Origin: Vibrio marinisediminis
GTDB lineage: Bacteria > Pseudomonadota > Gammaproteobacteria > Enterobacterales > Vibrionaceae
Direction of reading: 5' to 3'
Assembly (NCBI RefSeq): GCF_014050145.1
Contig: NZ_JACFYF010000013.1
Location: 48,025-112,024, forward strand
DNA length: 64,000 nucleotides
The notes beneath the pieces are model-generated. The model was given only the letters and a program-made list of their open reading frames with translations, was not told the DNA's origin and made no database searches. This document shows, one piece after another, positions 56,203 to 63,894 of the stretch. The position numbers and the translations under genes were made by a program. The stretch's first letter is position 1. Each line of letters starts with the position of its first letter.

Positions 56203-57645
56203 ATGATAAAGATCTTGGTGTGCATTCTTAGCTTAGCATCTGTTGGTGCTAAAGCGGATACACTGCCGGAACGTATTGATAAATTTGTTAATTTATTCAA
56301 GACATCAGATGCGGCAGTGTCTTACGATGTGCGCGTATTGCAATCTGACTACCCAACAAGATTGCTCACGCCTCAATCTATGCTCCCTCAGACCTCTAGC
56401 TATCCACTCGAAGATATCCAAAGGTTATACAAGCTTTCGGTATCCTGTACTGGGAAATTGCCTTTAAGTCCGTTGGTGACAGAGCCTTTGGTATTTACAC
56501 GTGCAATGTGTAAGGGCACGACACTGAGCGTCACTTGGTTTGCACGAAGCGGTTTGATTCACCCGGGTGGTGGTACTTATGCAAATCGTTACATTGTCAC
56601 CAAGCCAGAGCAAGTAGCAGAACTTGAGCAGTTCATGCATATCAAAGAGCGCCCATTAGCCAACTCAAATACGCTACTTGGTCGCCTACAGAGAATGAGC
56701 GAAGAAACGATTACCGCCTTGATCTCTGGTGCGAGTATGTTTTTGGAAGGCGAAGATCTCTGGTTGAGAAAAAACGACAGTTACTATGTATATCCTGAAT
56801 CAATTTGGAGCCCAAATGTAACTGAGGCTGGTTTAAGCTTTACGTTAGGGGCTGAGTCAGGCGCCTGTTTTGTACAACGTGGTAACATCTGTTGGGATGT
56901 TGAAGATCATGCAGATATACTAAAAATCAGTATGATTGGTTTGGTGATCGCGAATATATTATTGGTCATTGGTTGGTCAATTTATCGTTGGAACACCAAA
57001 CGAAAAGAAATGAAGAGTAGGATGCTGGTTTTGCAAATTCTTACTCATGAACTGAGAACGCCTATTGCGAGCTTGTCATTAACGGTTGAAGGATTTCGCC
57101 GTGAATTTGAAGAGTTACCTGAATCTGTTTACGATGAATTTCGTCGTCTATGTGAAGATTCAAGGCGTTTAAGACAGCTAGCAGAAGCAAGCAAAGATTA
57201 TTTGCAATCAGATAACAAACCTCTTGCATCACAATGGGTACCATCTGTGCAAGAATGGTTAGAATTTAAGATTGAGGAAGAGTTTGATCATCAAATCGAA
57301 TTTGACATCAATCGAGATGTCGCGGCAAAGCTCAACGTCTATTGGTTGGGTACCTGTCTCGATAATCTAATAAGAAATGCGGTTAAATATGGAGTTAAGC
57401 CGATAAAGTTAGATGTGAATACATCGAACAATAAAATTGTGTTCAGCGTAATAGACCAAGGAAAGCTAACTCAAAAAGATTGGCGTAATTTACGCAAACC
57501 GTTTGTTAGTAAAAGTGGTTTAGGCTTGGGCTTAACTATCGTTGATTCAATGGTTGGTCGAATGGGTGGCAAGATGACACTCGTTGGTCCGCCAACAACG
57601 TTTATTTTGGAGATACCTTGTGAAACAGACACTGCTTCTTGTTGA
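56203..57645 (+). CDS. vxrA: VxrA-type sensor histidine kinase
   Basis: The 480-residue kinase has a signal/anchor (1-18), a periplasmic sensor of about 225 residues with Cys pairs, one membrane helix (about 245-265), a HisKA domain with phosphorylated His 282 in LTHELRTP, and HATPase with DNLIRNAVKYG and GLGLGLTIV. In V. cholerae VxrA (WigK) with VxrB controls cell-wall synthesis, type VI secretion and biofilm. I chose the ATG at 56203; a TTG at 56191 is also open and neither has a strong ribosome binding site. The gene overlaps vxrB by 26 bases. Confidence 0.9.
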   Translation: MIKILVCILSLASVGAKADTLPERIDKFVNLFKTSDAAVSYDVRVLQSDYPTRLLTPQSMLPQTSSYPLEDIQRLYKLSVSCTGKLPLSPLVTEPLVFTRAMCKGTTLSVTWFARSGLIHPGGGTYANRYIVTKPEQVAELEQFMHIKERPLANSNTLLGRLQRMSEETITALISGASMFLEGEDLWLRKNDSYYVYPESIWSPNVTEAGLSFTLGAESGACFVQRGNICWDVEDHADILKISMIGLVIANILLVIGWSIYRWNTKRKEMKSRMLVLQILTHELRTPIASLSLTVEGFRREFEELPESVYDEFRRLCEDSRRLRQLAEASKDYLQSDNKPLASQWVPSVQEWLEFKIEEEFDHQIEFDINRDVAAKLNVYWLGTCLDNLIRNAVKYGVKPIKLDVNTSNNKIVFSVIDQGKLTQKDWRNLRKPFVSKSGLGLGLTIVDSMVGRMGGKMTLVGPPTTFILEIPCETDTASC

Positions 57646-58279
57646 AGACGACAAAAACTTAGCGGACGGCTTACTTGTCAGCCTTGAACAGGCGGGGTAT
57701 GAATGTTACCACGCTGAAACTATCGCAGATGTTGAGCAGTATTGGGCAAAGTCAGATCTTGTTATTCTAGATCGTCAACTGCCAGATGGTGATTCGGTAT
57801 CCCACCTTCCTCAGTGGAAAACGATCAAAGAGATCCCAGTGATCTTACTAACCGCTCTGGTTACAGTAAAAGACAAAGTAGCCGGTTTAGACTCTGGCGC
57901 AAATGATTACTTAACAAAACCATTTGCTGAAGCAGAGTTGTTTGCTCGAATTCGTGCACAATTACGTACACCGGATGGACAGGACGAAGACGACAGCAAA
58001 GTCCGTACGGAAAATTTGTTAATTGACAAAAGTACGCGAGAAGTCTTCTTTAATGAGCAGTTCATTACACTAACAAGAACCGAGTTTGATTTGTTGCTGT
58101 TTTTGGCAAGCAACTTAGGTCGAGTATTTACGCGAGACGAGTTGCTTGATCACGTTTGGGGTTATAACCATTTCCCAACAACTCGTACTGTAGATACTCA
58201 TGTGTTACAGCTGCGTCAGAAACTACCAGGGCTTGAAATCGAGACACTACGCGGTGTTGGTTACAAGATGAAGGCATGA
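57620..58279 (+). CDS. vxrB: VxrB-type OmpR-family response regulator
   Basis: The 219-residue regulator has a receiver domain (1-118; acidic pair EDD, phosphorylation Asp 51 in LVILDRQLPDGD, TKP at 102-104) and a winged-helix DNA-binding domain (about 125-219; RVFTRDELLDHVWGY, RTVDTHVLQLRQKLP). The start is GTG at 57620, with GGAG seven bases upstream, inside the end of vxrA. Its stop overlaps the vxrC start (ATGA). It probably activates cell-wall, biofilm and T6SS genes as in V. cholerae. Confidence 0.9.
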   Translation: MKQTLLLVEDDKNLADGLLVSLEQAGYECYHAETIADVEQYWAKSDLVILDRQLPDGDSVSHLPQWKTIKEIPVILLTALVTVKDKVAGLDSGANDYLTKPFAEAELFARIRAQLRTPDGQDEDDSKVRTENLLIDKSTREVFFNEQFITLTRTEFDLLLFLASNLGRVFTRDELLDHVWGYNHFPTTRTVDTHVLQLRQKLPGLEIETLRGVGYKMKA

Positions 58280-59151
58280 TAGGCAAAACTCTATTGATTG
58301 CAGGTGCGCTTATCAGCGCGCCTGTTGCCTCGGAAGGCATTACGTGGTTTGAAAGTAATTCTCCATTGACTCAAACTCACAAACACTTGTTAAACAATGA
58401 TCTTGCTTCCATGTTTTCTTCGTTAGTTGAAGTATGGCAGCTTGAAGATAGTTCGACACTTGAACCTCATCTCAATGATCTACTCGTTCAGTCATTTGAA
58501 GTTGATTGTGGTAAAGGGCTGCATAGCAAGCAATTTCCAGAATGGCTCAAGGGCGTATTGGTTCAAAGATCAGAAATTCAAAGCCCTGGACGAGATGCTT
58601 TCCGTGCAACCGTCGAAGTTCAGGCTAACCAGCCGATTTCAAATATCACCCTGACACGTTGGGTCGATAAATCGATTTCCAGTGACAACTCGTTAGAACG
58701 TATCCGAGAAAATCAAACGGGTATGGTGACTTATTCAAAGCGCTATAACATTAATAACAAACTGGCGATGGGGCTTTATCGCATCGATATTGTCAATGAG
58801 AGTAATGAATCATGGAGTTCATGGCTAATTTTGGGTGAGCCTAAGACATACATGACCGTTCGATGGGCATCAAAACATAATTGGCAGGTAGAGCAAAACG
58901 CGTTGCTCAACCCAAATTGTCCGCTACCTAAGCTTAACGCCGCCGTTTATGATTACGTTGATGGCACTTATAACCAAGTTTGGAATGGCAGCTATGAATC
59001 CGACTATCCGCAATCTTTACCTTTAGAAGAAATCGACGCCGGGCGTTACGTATTAGCCGTTTCAATGAACCATAGGCGTTGGCAAGGTAAGATAATCGTT
59101 GAACAAACTCAAATAATTAGCAAAACGTATGATGTTTCTGTAGAGGATTAA
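58276..59151 (+). CDS. vxrC: VxrC, DUF2861 protein
   Basis: The 291-residue protein has a signal peptide (TLLIAGALISAPVASEG) and a DUF2861 body with WFESNSPLTQTHKHLL, DLASMFSSLVEVWQ and SSWLILGEPKTYMTVRW (each within the family pattern). It is periplasmic. In V. cholerae VxrC is encoded with the two-component system, but its biochemical role is not clear to me. The four-base overlap with vxrB and 60-base gap to vxrD support one operon. Confidence 0.88.
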   Translation: MIGKTLLIAGALISAPVASEGITWFESNSPLTQTHKHLLNNDLASMFSSLVEVWQLEDSSTLEPHLNDLLVQSFEVDCGKGLHSKQFPEWLKGVLVQRSEIQSPGRDAFRATVEVQANQPISNITLTRWVDKSISSDNSLERIRENQTGMVTYSKRYNINNKLAMGLYRIDIVNESNESWSSWLILGEPKTYMTVRWASKHNWQVEQNALLNPNCPLPKLNAAVYDYVDGTYNQVWNGSYESDYPQSLPLEEIDAGRYVLAVSMNHRRWQGKIIVEQTQIISKTYDVSVED

Positions 59152-59211
59152 CTCAAGTTAGGCGACAATTGGGCGATAAAATACCAACGCAACTAACTAT
59201 TTAGCTTTTAT

Positions 59212-60345
59212 ATGAAAACAGCATACAAACTATTACCTCTTGCCGTTGCAATGTCTATTGGTAGCGCACACGCTGCTAACTACGCAATTGAAGCTCGCGG
59301 CGACGCAATGGGTGGCGTTGGGGTTGTTTCGGCAAACTTTTTGACCGCTCCTTTTTATAACCCTGCACTAACCGCCATTTACCGTCGTAATGATGATGTT
59401 GGCATGATCACACCTAGCATCGGTTTTAACTATACGGACACAGGTAATTTTGTAGACGATATAGAATATGCAGAAGGTGTAATCAATCGAGGTGATGTAG
59501 CGAACGCGCAGAAAGCACTAGACCGCTTAGAAGGTGATAACCTTAAAGTGGATATTGGCGGTGTTGTCGCTTTTGCTATCCCTAACCAATTTGTTGCCGC
59601 TAACGCTTTTGGCAAGCTATATACTGAATCTTATGCAACTTCCCAAATAGCCACTGGCGGTACAGCACTGGAAAATGCGTCGAAAAGCACCGTTCAAGCA
59701 GTTAGTGTAGGCGTTGCAGAGGCGGGTATTTCATTAGCTAAATACCAAACCTTTATGGGACAACACATCTCCTTTGGTTTAACACCAAAACTGCAACGTG
59801 TTTACACTTATGTTTATGAAGCTAGCCTAACCAACTACGACTTTAAAGACCTACGTGATAATAGCCAAGGTGAAACCATGTTCAACATGGATGCTGGTTT
59901 CTTGTGGTTCTATGGTCCGTTTCGTGTTGGTATTGCAGCGACAAATATGATTTCTCGCGATATCCAAACTCAGACCATCACTTCTGCTGTGGATGGATCT
60001 AAAATTTCTTACGCTTATGAAATGTCCCCACAATATACAGTGGGTGCAGGTATCGTGGCAGATTACTTTACGTTAAGTGTTGATTACGATCTAAAAGAAG
60101 AAGAACGATATATTGGATTTAACGACAACACACAAATGCTACGTGTTGGTGCGGAAGTAGATTTACTTCGCCAGTTAAAACTTCGCGCAGGCTGGAAGAA
60201 AAATCTAGCATACGACAACAGCGATGATACGTTTACAGCGGGTATCGGTCTTTCCCCGCTTAACTTGTTCCAACTTGATGTCGGCGCAAGCTATACCAAT
60301 GAAAACTCCGTTGGGGCTTACGTTAACTTCTTAACGAGTTACTAG
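59212..60345 (+). CDS. vxrD: VxrD, TraF-like outer-membrane barrel protein
   Basis: The 377-residue protein has a signal peptide ending SAHAA, then an outer-membrane barrel of the kind annotated conjugal transfer TraF (TraF_2 family). It opens with ARGDAMGGVGVVSANFLTAPFYNPALTA (quoted in part), a FadL/PorV-like hatch region, and has repeated amphipathic strands through to VGAYVNFLTSY. No conjugation genes are near; the label is a family name only. It lies in the vxr operon just before the hairpin that precedes vxrE. Confidence 0.88.
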   Translation: MKTAYKLLPLAVAMSIGSAHAANYAIEARGDAMGGVGVVSANFLTAPFYNPALTAIYRRNDDVGMITPSIGFNYTDTGNFVDDIEYAEGVINRGDVANAQKALDRLEGDNLKVDIGGVVAFAIPNQFVAANAFGKLYTESYATSQIATGGTALENASKSTVQAVSVGVAEAGISLAKYQTFMGQHISFGLTPKLQRVYTYVYEASLTNYDFKDLRDNSQGETMFNMDAGFLWFYGPFRVGIAATNMISRDIQTQTITSAVDGSKISYAYEMSPQYTVGAGIVADYFTLSVDYDLKEEERYIGFNDNTQMLRVGAEVDLLRQLKLRAGWKKNLAYDNSDDTFTAGIGLSPLNLFQLDVGASYTNENSVGAYVNFLTSY

Positions 60346-60372
60346 TAATCGCCGTTAAATCGTAATATAGTC

Positions 60373-60398
60373 GGCTCCTATTTTTAGGAGCCTTTTTT
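60373..60398 (+). terminator. Terminator hairpin that contains the vxrE ribosome binding site
   Basis: GGCTCCTA pairs with TAGGAGCC (8 bp, TTTT loop), followed by TTTTTT. The 3' arm holds AGGAG (60386-60390) and the T tract ends one base before the vxrE ATG. It looks like both an intrinsic terminator and a translation block. Confidence 0.85.
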
Positions 60399-60545
60399 AT
60401 GTTTGATGATTTAAGCTTGAGCCATGAAGAACAGCAAAAAGCTGTAGAAGAAATTCAAAAGTTAATGACGCAGGGCATTAGTACGGCAGAAGCAATCAAG
60501 ATTGTTGCAACTAAAATCCGCGAAGAAGCAAAACAGAAGCAATAA
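60399..60545 (+). CDS. vxrE: VxrE, YoaH-like small protein
   Basis: This 48-residue cytosolic protein ([20 protein letters not shown]...) matches the YoaH/UPF0181 pattern: [20 protein letters not shown], then [10 protein letters not shown]. It sits at the place of V. cholerae VCA0569 (vxrE). AGGAG is eight bases before the ATG but paired in the terminator stem. Function unknown. A second terminator follows directly. Confidence 0.85.
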   Translation: MFDDLSLSHEEQQKAVEEIQKLMTQGISTAEAIKIVATKIREEAKQKQ

Positions 60546-60551
60546 TTGTAA

Positions 60552-60571
60552 GGGCAGGGAACTGCCTTTTT
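60552..60571 (+). terminator. Terminator of the vxr operon
   Basis: GGCAG pairs with CTGCC (GGAA loop), followed by TTTTT. Confidence 0.8.
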
Positions 60572-60774
60572 AATCCCACTCCAGTGCACTATAACTAGTC
60601 GTAAATTAACTTACTGATACCCTCCATAAGCCAATCAAATTTACTCTCTACAAAATACATCCGAATCCCTTCAAATGCTCAAAGCGTGGGTTATTAATCA
60701 CGCCACGCGTTTAATAAGAAATATCAATAACTTAACGTAGTGATTTGTGCTGAAGCGCCTGCTTTTGAACTTAA

Positions 60775-60828
60775 GGTGTAATTTAATTACACTTTTCCGC
60801 CAAGGCTGATTAATGGGTGAATTACACC
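60775..60828. repeat. Nested GTGTAATT inverted repeats
   Basis: GGTGTAATT at 60775-60783 is inverted both immediately (ATTACAC, 60786-60792) and again at 60820-60828 (AATTACACC). The set could be a switchable hairpin or operator cluster at the edge of the element. Confidence 0.6.
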
Positions 60829-60950
60829 AGTTTATTATTCTGCTATGTTAGACTGTCACTTACGCTTAGCTTTCTCGCAGGTATATAACTCGGTTCTTGT
60901 TTAGTTGCGGTTACCGTGTCACGGATTGGAATTCAAGAGACTGTCTCGTT

Positions 60951-61055
60951 ATGTTTTGCTTTCTTTGCTGTGGTGCTAGCTTAAATAACGACATTTTGGT
61001 GAAGATACGTTGTCACGTTTGTCTTGGTTTAGATTTATACAATCCCTATTATTGA
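60951..61055 (+). CDS. Candidate 34-residue Cys-rich (zinc-ribbon-like) protein
   Basis: The frame encodes MFCFLCCGASLNN... and ends LYNPYY. The pattern is CxxCC near the N-terminus and CxxC at 21-24 (RCHVCLG), a plausible four-Cys zinc site. The ribosome binding site is weak, the only purine-rich stretch (AAGAGA) being too far upstream and next to the palindrome GAGACTGTCTC. I cannot name a family. It may be a tiny phage-type protein or chance. Confidence 0.35.
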   Translation: MFCFLCCGASLNNDILVKIRCHVCLGLDLYNPYY

Positions 61056-61174
61056 TGGGCATGAACTTGTTAGCACGATAAGAGCTAACAGACTGCGTTA
61101 ATTGTGCGTCATTCAAACCGTTCGTGGGAATAACCATCCATAGGGTTCAGTCTTGGCGGCTGTTAGGCAGGTGA

Positions 61175-61369
61175 ATGCAGAGTTTAGTTCAAGTGAGCGC
61201 GCTCAATCCAAACACCAGCAGTGATCATCTAGTGCTACAATGTTTCTTTGGTTACAGACAAGCAATGTCGTGTATCAAGCTTTTCCAGTGCGAACTTGGG
61301 AATAATTCTGAGTATTCATCTGAGGTGATTTTGAAAACGTTAGAATGGAAATTAACTTTGATTGCTTGA
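61175..61369 (+). CDS. Candidate 64-residue open frame upstream of the RT
   Basis: The frame starts ATG, with GCAGGTGA just upstream, and ends KTLEWKLTLIA. It begins eight bases after the CTGTTAGGC arm of an inverted repeat. Composition is protein-like in the C-terminal half (YSSEVILKTLEWKL), but I recognise no family. It could instead be part of a structured non-coding RNA. Confidence 0.3.
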   Translation: MQSLVQVSALNPNTSSDHLVLQCFFGYRQAMSCIKLFQCELGNNSEYSSEVILKTLEWKLTLIA

Positions 61370-61634
61370 ACGACGTCGAAACTAGCGTGCGGAAGGTGTT
61401 TGGCGCATTTAATTCGGATTGACCCTCTTTCATTCTAATTCAGCGAGCTAACCAGAAGAGCTTGTGGGTGTAATGTGATGGCAAGCTAGGAACTCCACTA
61501 AGTGCTTATGACAATGCTTGCTTATCGCGTACAATAAGATCATGAATTCTAATTTAACCATCTGATAACATACTGTTTTCATTGCTGTCTCGACATGTTA
61601 TTGGGCTGGTAATTAGCTTGGCTTTAGGATAAGA

Positions 61635-63251
61635 ATGAAAACTCAAGATGCAATTAAGCTAGCAGTTGAAAATGTTAAAAAAGAAGGTACTACTGACGTA
61701 GAGGTTTTTCTTCGTCCATTTGAATTGGCTATGATCAAGGGAAGTGTCGAAGAAGAGGTTTATCGGCTAATTAAGGCATCATTTAAGCAACATAACCTCC
61801 AATCTTTAAAAGTTTCACCAATTTCACATGTATTAGTACCAAAAAAAGAATTATTTGATTTCAGAAAATGTGCTCACATTCAGCCTTTAGATGAAATGAA
61901 ATACTTAGCTCTTGTACTCCAGTTAGCCACAAAGATTGAAAAGGCTAGGATAAATAGGAGTGATAATAGAATATTTTCATATAGATTCTCTCATCAGAAA
62001 GGATATCTATTTGATCCAAGATACAACTACACATCGTTTCGAGAATATGTGTCAAAACGTTCTAAGAAAAATAAAATAAATGTTGTTGTTTCGTGTGATA
62101 TTTCGAATTTCTATGATCGCCTAAATCTACATCGTTTAGAGTGTGTATTAGAATCTATTCAAGGTTGCGATAAAAACGTTATTCGTCAAATTAATGAACT
62201 ACTCATTTTTTGGGCAAATAGAGACTCTTACGGTCTTCCTGTTGGATCAAACGCTAGTCGTATTCTTGCAGAAGCATCGTTAATTGAAGTTGATAATTAC
62301 CTATTATCTCAGAAAGTTGATTTTTGTAGATTTGTCGATGATTACAGGATATTTGCCAAAGATGCGGCAGAGGCGCATCACTGGCTATCTTTGCTAGTAA
62401 AAAGACTGAGTATGGAAGGACTATTCATTAATACTAGCAAGACGGAAATCAAAGATGTCTCTTGCTATGGAAGTGAAGAAACAGAAAGTCAAGAGCCTCA
62501 ATCAGATGAAGTTCCTTTAGTTGATGAAGTCCCTCCGTTTGACGATGCGACGTTGAACAATAAATTCAATGTTCCAAAGATTATTAGGGGTTATTCGGGT
62601 CTCATTCCAACTAAATTTCGTAATCTTACCGTAGGCGAGTCAAAAAAATTAGTTGATTTGGATACAGATACAATATTGAATGAAATTCAAGAATCCATAG
62701 TGATAGACCCTAGAAGCTTCGTGCAGTTAATAAAAGGTGGGGTATCTCAAGAAAGCCCATATATACTAATTGAAAGTGTGAAATTACTTAATAAATTCCC
62801 TCAATTTATTCCATATACGTTAGATGCAATATCGAAGAAAGAAGATATGTTTTCTAATGAACAGGTATCAGAAATATCAGAGCTGTTAAATGAATGGTTG
62901 AAACTTGCAAAGACGCCAGAATATATTCTAGTTTATATTGTGCGTTTTTTTGGTTCAGGCGCATTTAAAAATAAAGTGTTACTTTTTGATTATTTCAGAC
63001 AATTGCGCAGAAACGAAGGTAGTTATATTGGAAGAGCAGTTTTAGAGCAACTTGAGGGTCTTGTTGGTAGAGGTGAAGTTTTAGAGATAAGAGATTATTA
63101 CTCAAGAGCAGACATGTGGGAAAAGAGACAAATAGCACGAATGGTTGATATACATATGACTGAAGGTGAAAAGACGCCATTTTTTAGGAATATATTATCC
63201 CTAGAAGAAGATGTTTTCTTGAAAAACACAATGAATAAAAAACCCGCTTAA
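61635..63251 (+). CDS. Reverse transcriptase of the UG/Abi (defence-associated) type
   Basis: The 538-residue protein has RT motifs in residues 60-265: motif A VVSCDISNFYD (Asp 155), motif B YGLPVGSNASRILAEA, and motif C CRFVDDYRIF (Asp 235-236). FVDD instead of YADD, no group II intron maturase or endonuclease, and a long helical C-terminal region (about 330-538, repeat-like) fit UG/Abi antiphage RTs rather than retrons. An acidic linker (280-300, ESQEPQSDEVPLVDEVPP) joins the two. AGGA lies six bases before the ATG. It is AT-rich compared with its neighbours. The subgroup is undetermined. Confidence 0.85.
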   Translation: MKTQDAIKLAVENVKKEGTTDVEVFLRPFELAMIKGSVEEEVYRLIKASFKQHNLQSLKVSPISHVLVPKKELFDFRKCAHIQPLDEMKYLALVLQLATKIEKARINRSDNRIFSYRFSHQKGYLFDPRYNYTSFREYVSKRSKKNKINVVVSCDISNFYDRLNLHRLECVLESIQGCDKNVIRQINELLIFWANRDSYGLPVGSNASRILAEASLIEVDNYLLSQKVDFCRFVDDYRIFAKDAAEAHHWLSLLVKRLSMEGLFINTSKTEIKDVSCYGSEETESQEPQSDEVPLVDEVPPFDDATLNNKFNVPKIIRGYSGLIPTKFRNLTVGESKKLVDLDTDTILNEIQESIVIDPRSFVQLIKGGVSQESPYILIESVKLLNKFPQFIPYTLDAISKKEDMFSNEQVSEISELLNEWLKLAKTPEYILVYIVRFFGSGAFKNKVLLFDYFRQLRRNEGSYIGRAVLEQLEGLVGRGEVLEIRDYYSRADMWEKRQIARMVDIHMTEGEKTPFFRNILSLEEDVFLKNTMNKKPA

Positions 63252-63263
63252 AGCGGGTTTTTT
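63237..63263. terminator. Symmetric terminator overlapping the RT stop codon
   Basis: AAAAAACCCGC pairs with GCGGGTTTTTT, and the RT stop TAA lies in the TTAAA loop. The structure has a T run in both directions, so it serves both the RT and the convergent regulator. Confidence 0.9.
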
Positions 63264-63264
63264 A

Positions 63265-63690
63265 TTAGCGCTTAAGTTTAGACGGAATCCAAGGTGCGGC
63301 TTTCATACGACGACCACCACGAAACGGTAAGAGATTCTCTTTAGCAGGAATGTACACAGGGTTAGCTAAGTGACCGTGTAACTCGACCATTTGTTGATAT
63401 TCATCCTTGTGATAGGCAAAGGATTCCAATTCCTTGGGATTGAACTCACGACCGCTGGGAGTGATTAGAACGGCGCGAGCTTCGTCGATACGAAATCCTT
63501 TCCAACGAATATCATTAGGCAGGTAACCAATAGATTTGATGATGAGTAGCTTTTCAGCCATAGGATTGATTGGGTATTTGCCCGAAAGCCAACGCTTAAC
63601 AGTGGTCTTGTTGACGTGAAAATACTCGGCACCAGCAGCAACATTGGGAAACACACGCCAAAATAAGATGGAAAAAGCATCATAGTTCAT
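63265..63690 (-). CDS. DUF3653-type phage regulator
   Basis: The 141-residue basic protein has an N-terminal helix-turn-helix-like segment (GAEYFHVNKTTVKRWLSGKYPINP), then IRWKGFRIDEARAVLITPSGREF and a basic C-terminus (FRGGRRMKAAPW) (longer segments quoted in part). This matches the DUF3653 proteins of Vibrio filamentous phages and relatives, which sit opposite to the replication genes. I chose the ATG at 63690 (AAGG seven bases upstream) over a TTG at 63696. It converges on the RT with 13 bases between stops. Confidence 0.8.
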   Translation of the reverse strand: MNYDAFSILFWRVFPNVAAGAEYFHVNKTTVKRWLSGKYPINPMAEKLLIIKSIGYLPNDIRWKGFRIDEARAVLITPSGREFNPKELESFAYHKDEYQQMVELHGHLANPVYIPAKENLLPFRGGRRMKAAPWIPSKLKR

Positions 63691-63760
63691 GAGCAAACCT
63701 TAAAGTCGGGACGATTTTTATAGAACGTTTTGTCATATAGAAACCATAGTAATTTTAATT

Positions 63761-63778
63761 AGTTATAACTGTCCGGAC
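63761..63778. promoter_or_regulatory. Two adjacent palindromes in the divergent control region
   Basis: AGTTATAACT (63761-63770) and GTCCGGAC (63771-63778) are perfect palindromes, back to back, 70-90 bases upstream of the DUF3653 gene and just before the plus-strand frame at 63787. They are candidate operators for the regulator. Confidence 0.5.
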
Positions 63779-63786
63779 GTCGAGTT

Positions 63787-63894
63787 ATGATGCAAAATGT
63801 AACAATACGTGTCAACCAAGAGGACTGGACAACAGGCGCTGTAAAAGGATATAGAACAATTGGTAACGTGATGAATTTTAAAAGGTTTATCTAA
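63787..63894 (+). CDS. Candidate 35-residue protein divergent from the phage regulator
   Basis: The frame starts MMQNVTIRVNQEDW and ends MNFKRFI. The amphipathic TIRVNQEDWTTGAV strand looks protein-like and the position matches the first gene of a filamentous-phage replication module, but no good ribosome binding site is present. It could be a truncated early gene. The last 106 bases of the window (63895-64000) are AT-rich with no gene I can support. Confidence 0.35.
   Translation: MMQNVTIRVNQEDWTTGAVKGYRTIGNVMNFKRFI

Larger units (their letters stand above)
60572..61634. other. Non-coding, repeat-bearing stretch before the reverse transcriptase
   Basis: About 1.06 kb without a clear gene. 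It contains several inverted repeats: GCGTGG / CCACGC (near 60693-60718), GTGTAAT / ATTACAC at 60776-60792 with a further AATTACACC at 60820, CCGTG-T-CACGG and GAGAC-T-GTCTC at about 60915-60946. CTAACAGACTG is mirrored by CAGTC ... CTGTTAG at 61086-61166. AGCTTG / CAAGCT lies near 61458-61487. It probably holds the left junction of an inserted element, the RT promoter and perhaps a structured RNA. Two very small open frames inside it are listed separately. Confidence 0.5.

Noticed and set aside
60819-60852. dif-like site (CTATGTTAGAC resembling the XerD arm TTATGTTAAAT) as filamentous phage attachment site
   Set aside because: Only 8 of 11 bases match in one arm and the other arm does not align with correct spacing; not strong enough to call attL.
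61635-63251. Retron assignment for the reverse transcriptase
   Set aside because: Retron RTs normally have YADD and a msr-msd RNA with a branching G close upstream; here the motif is FVDD and the C-terminal part is long and helical, which fits UG/Abi types better.
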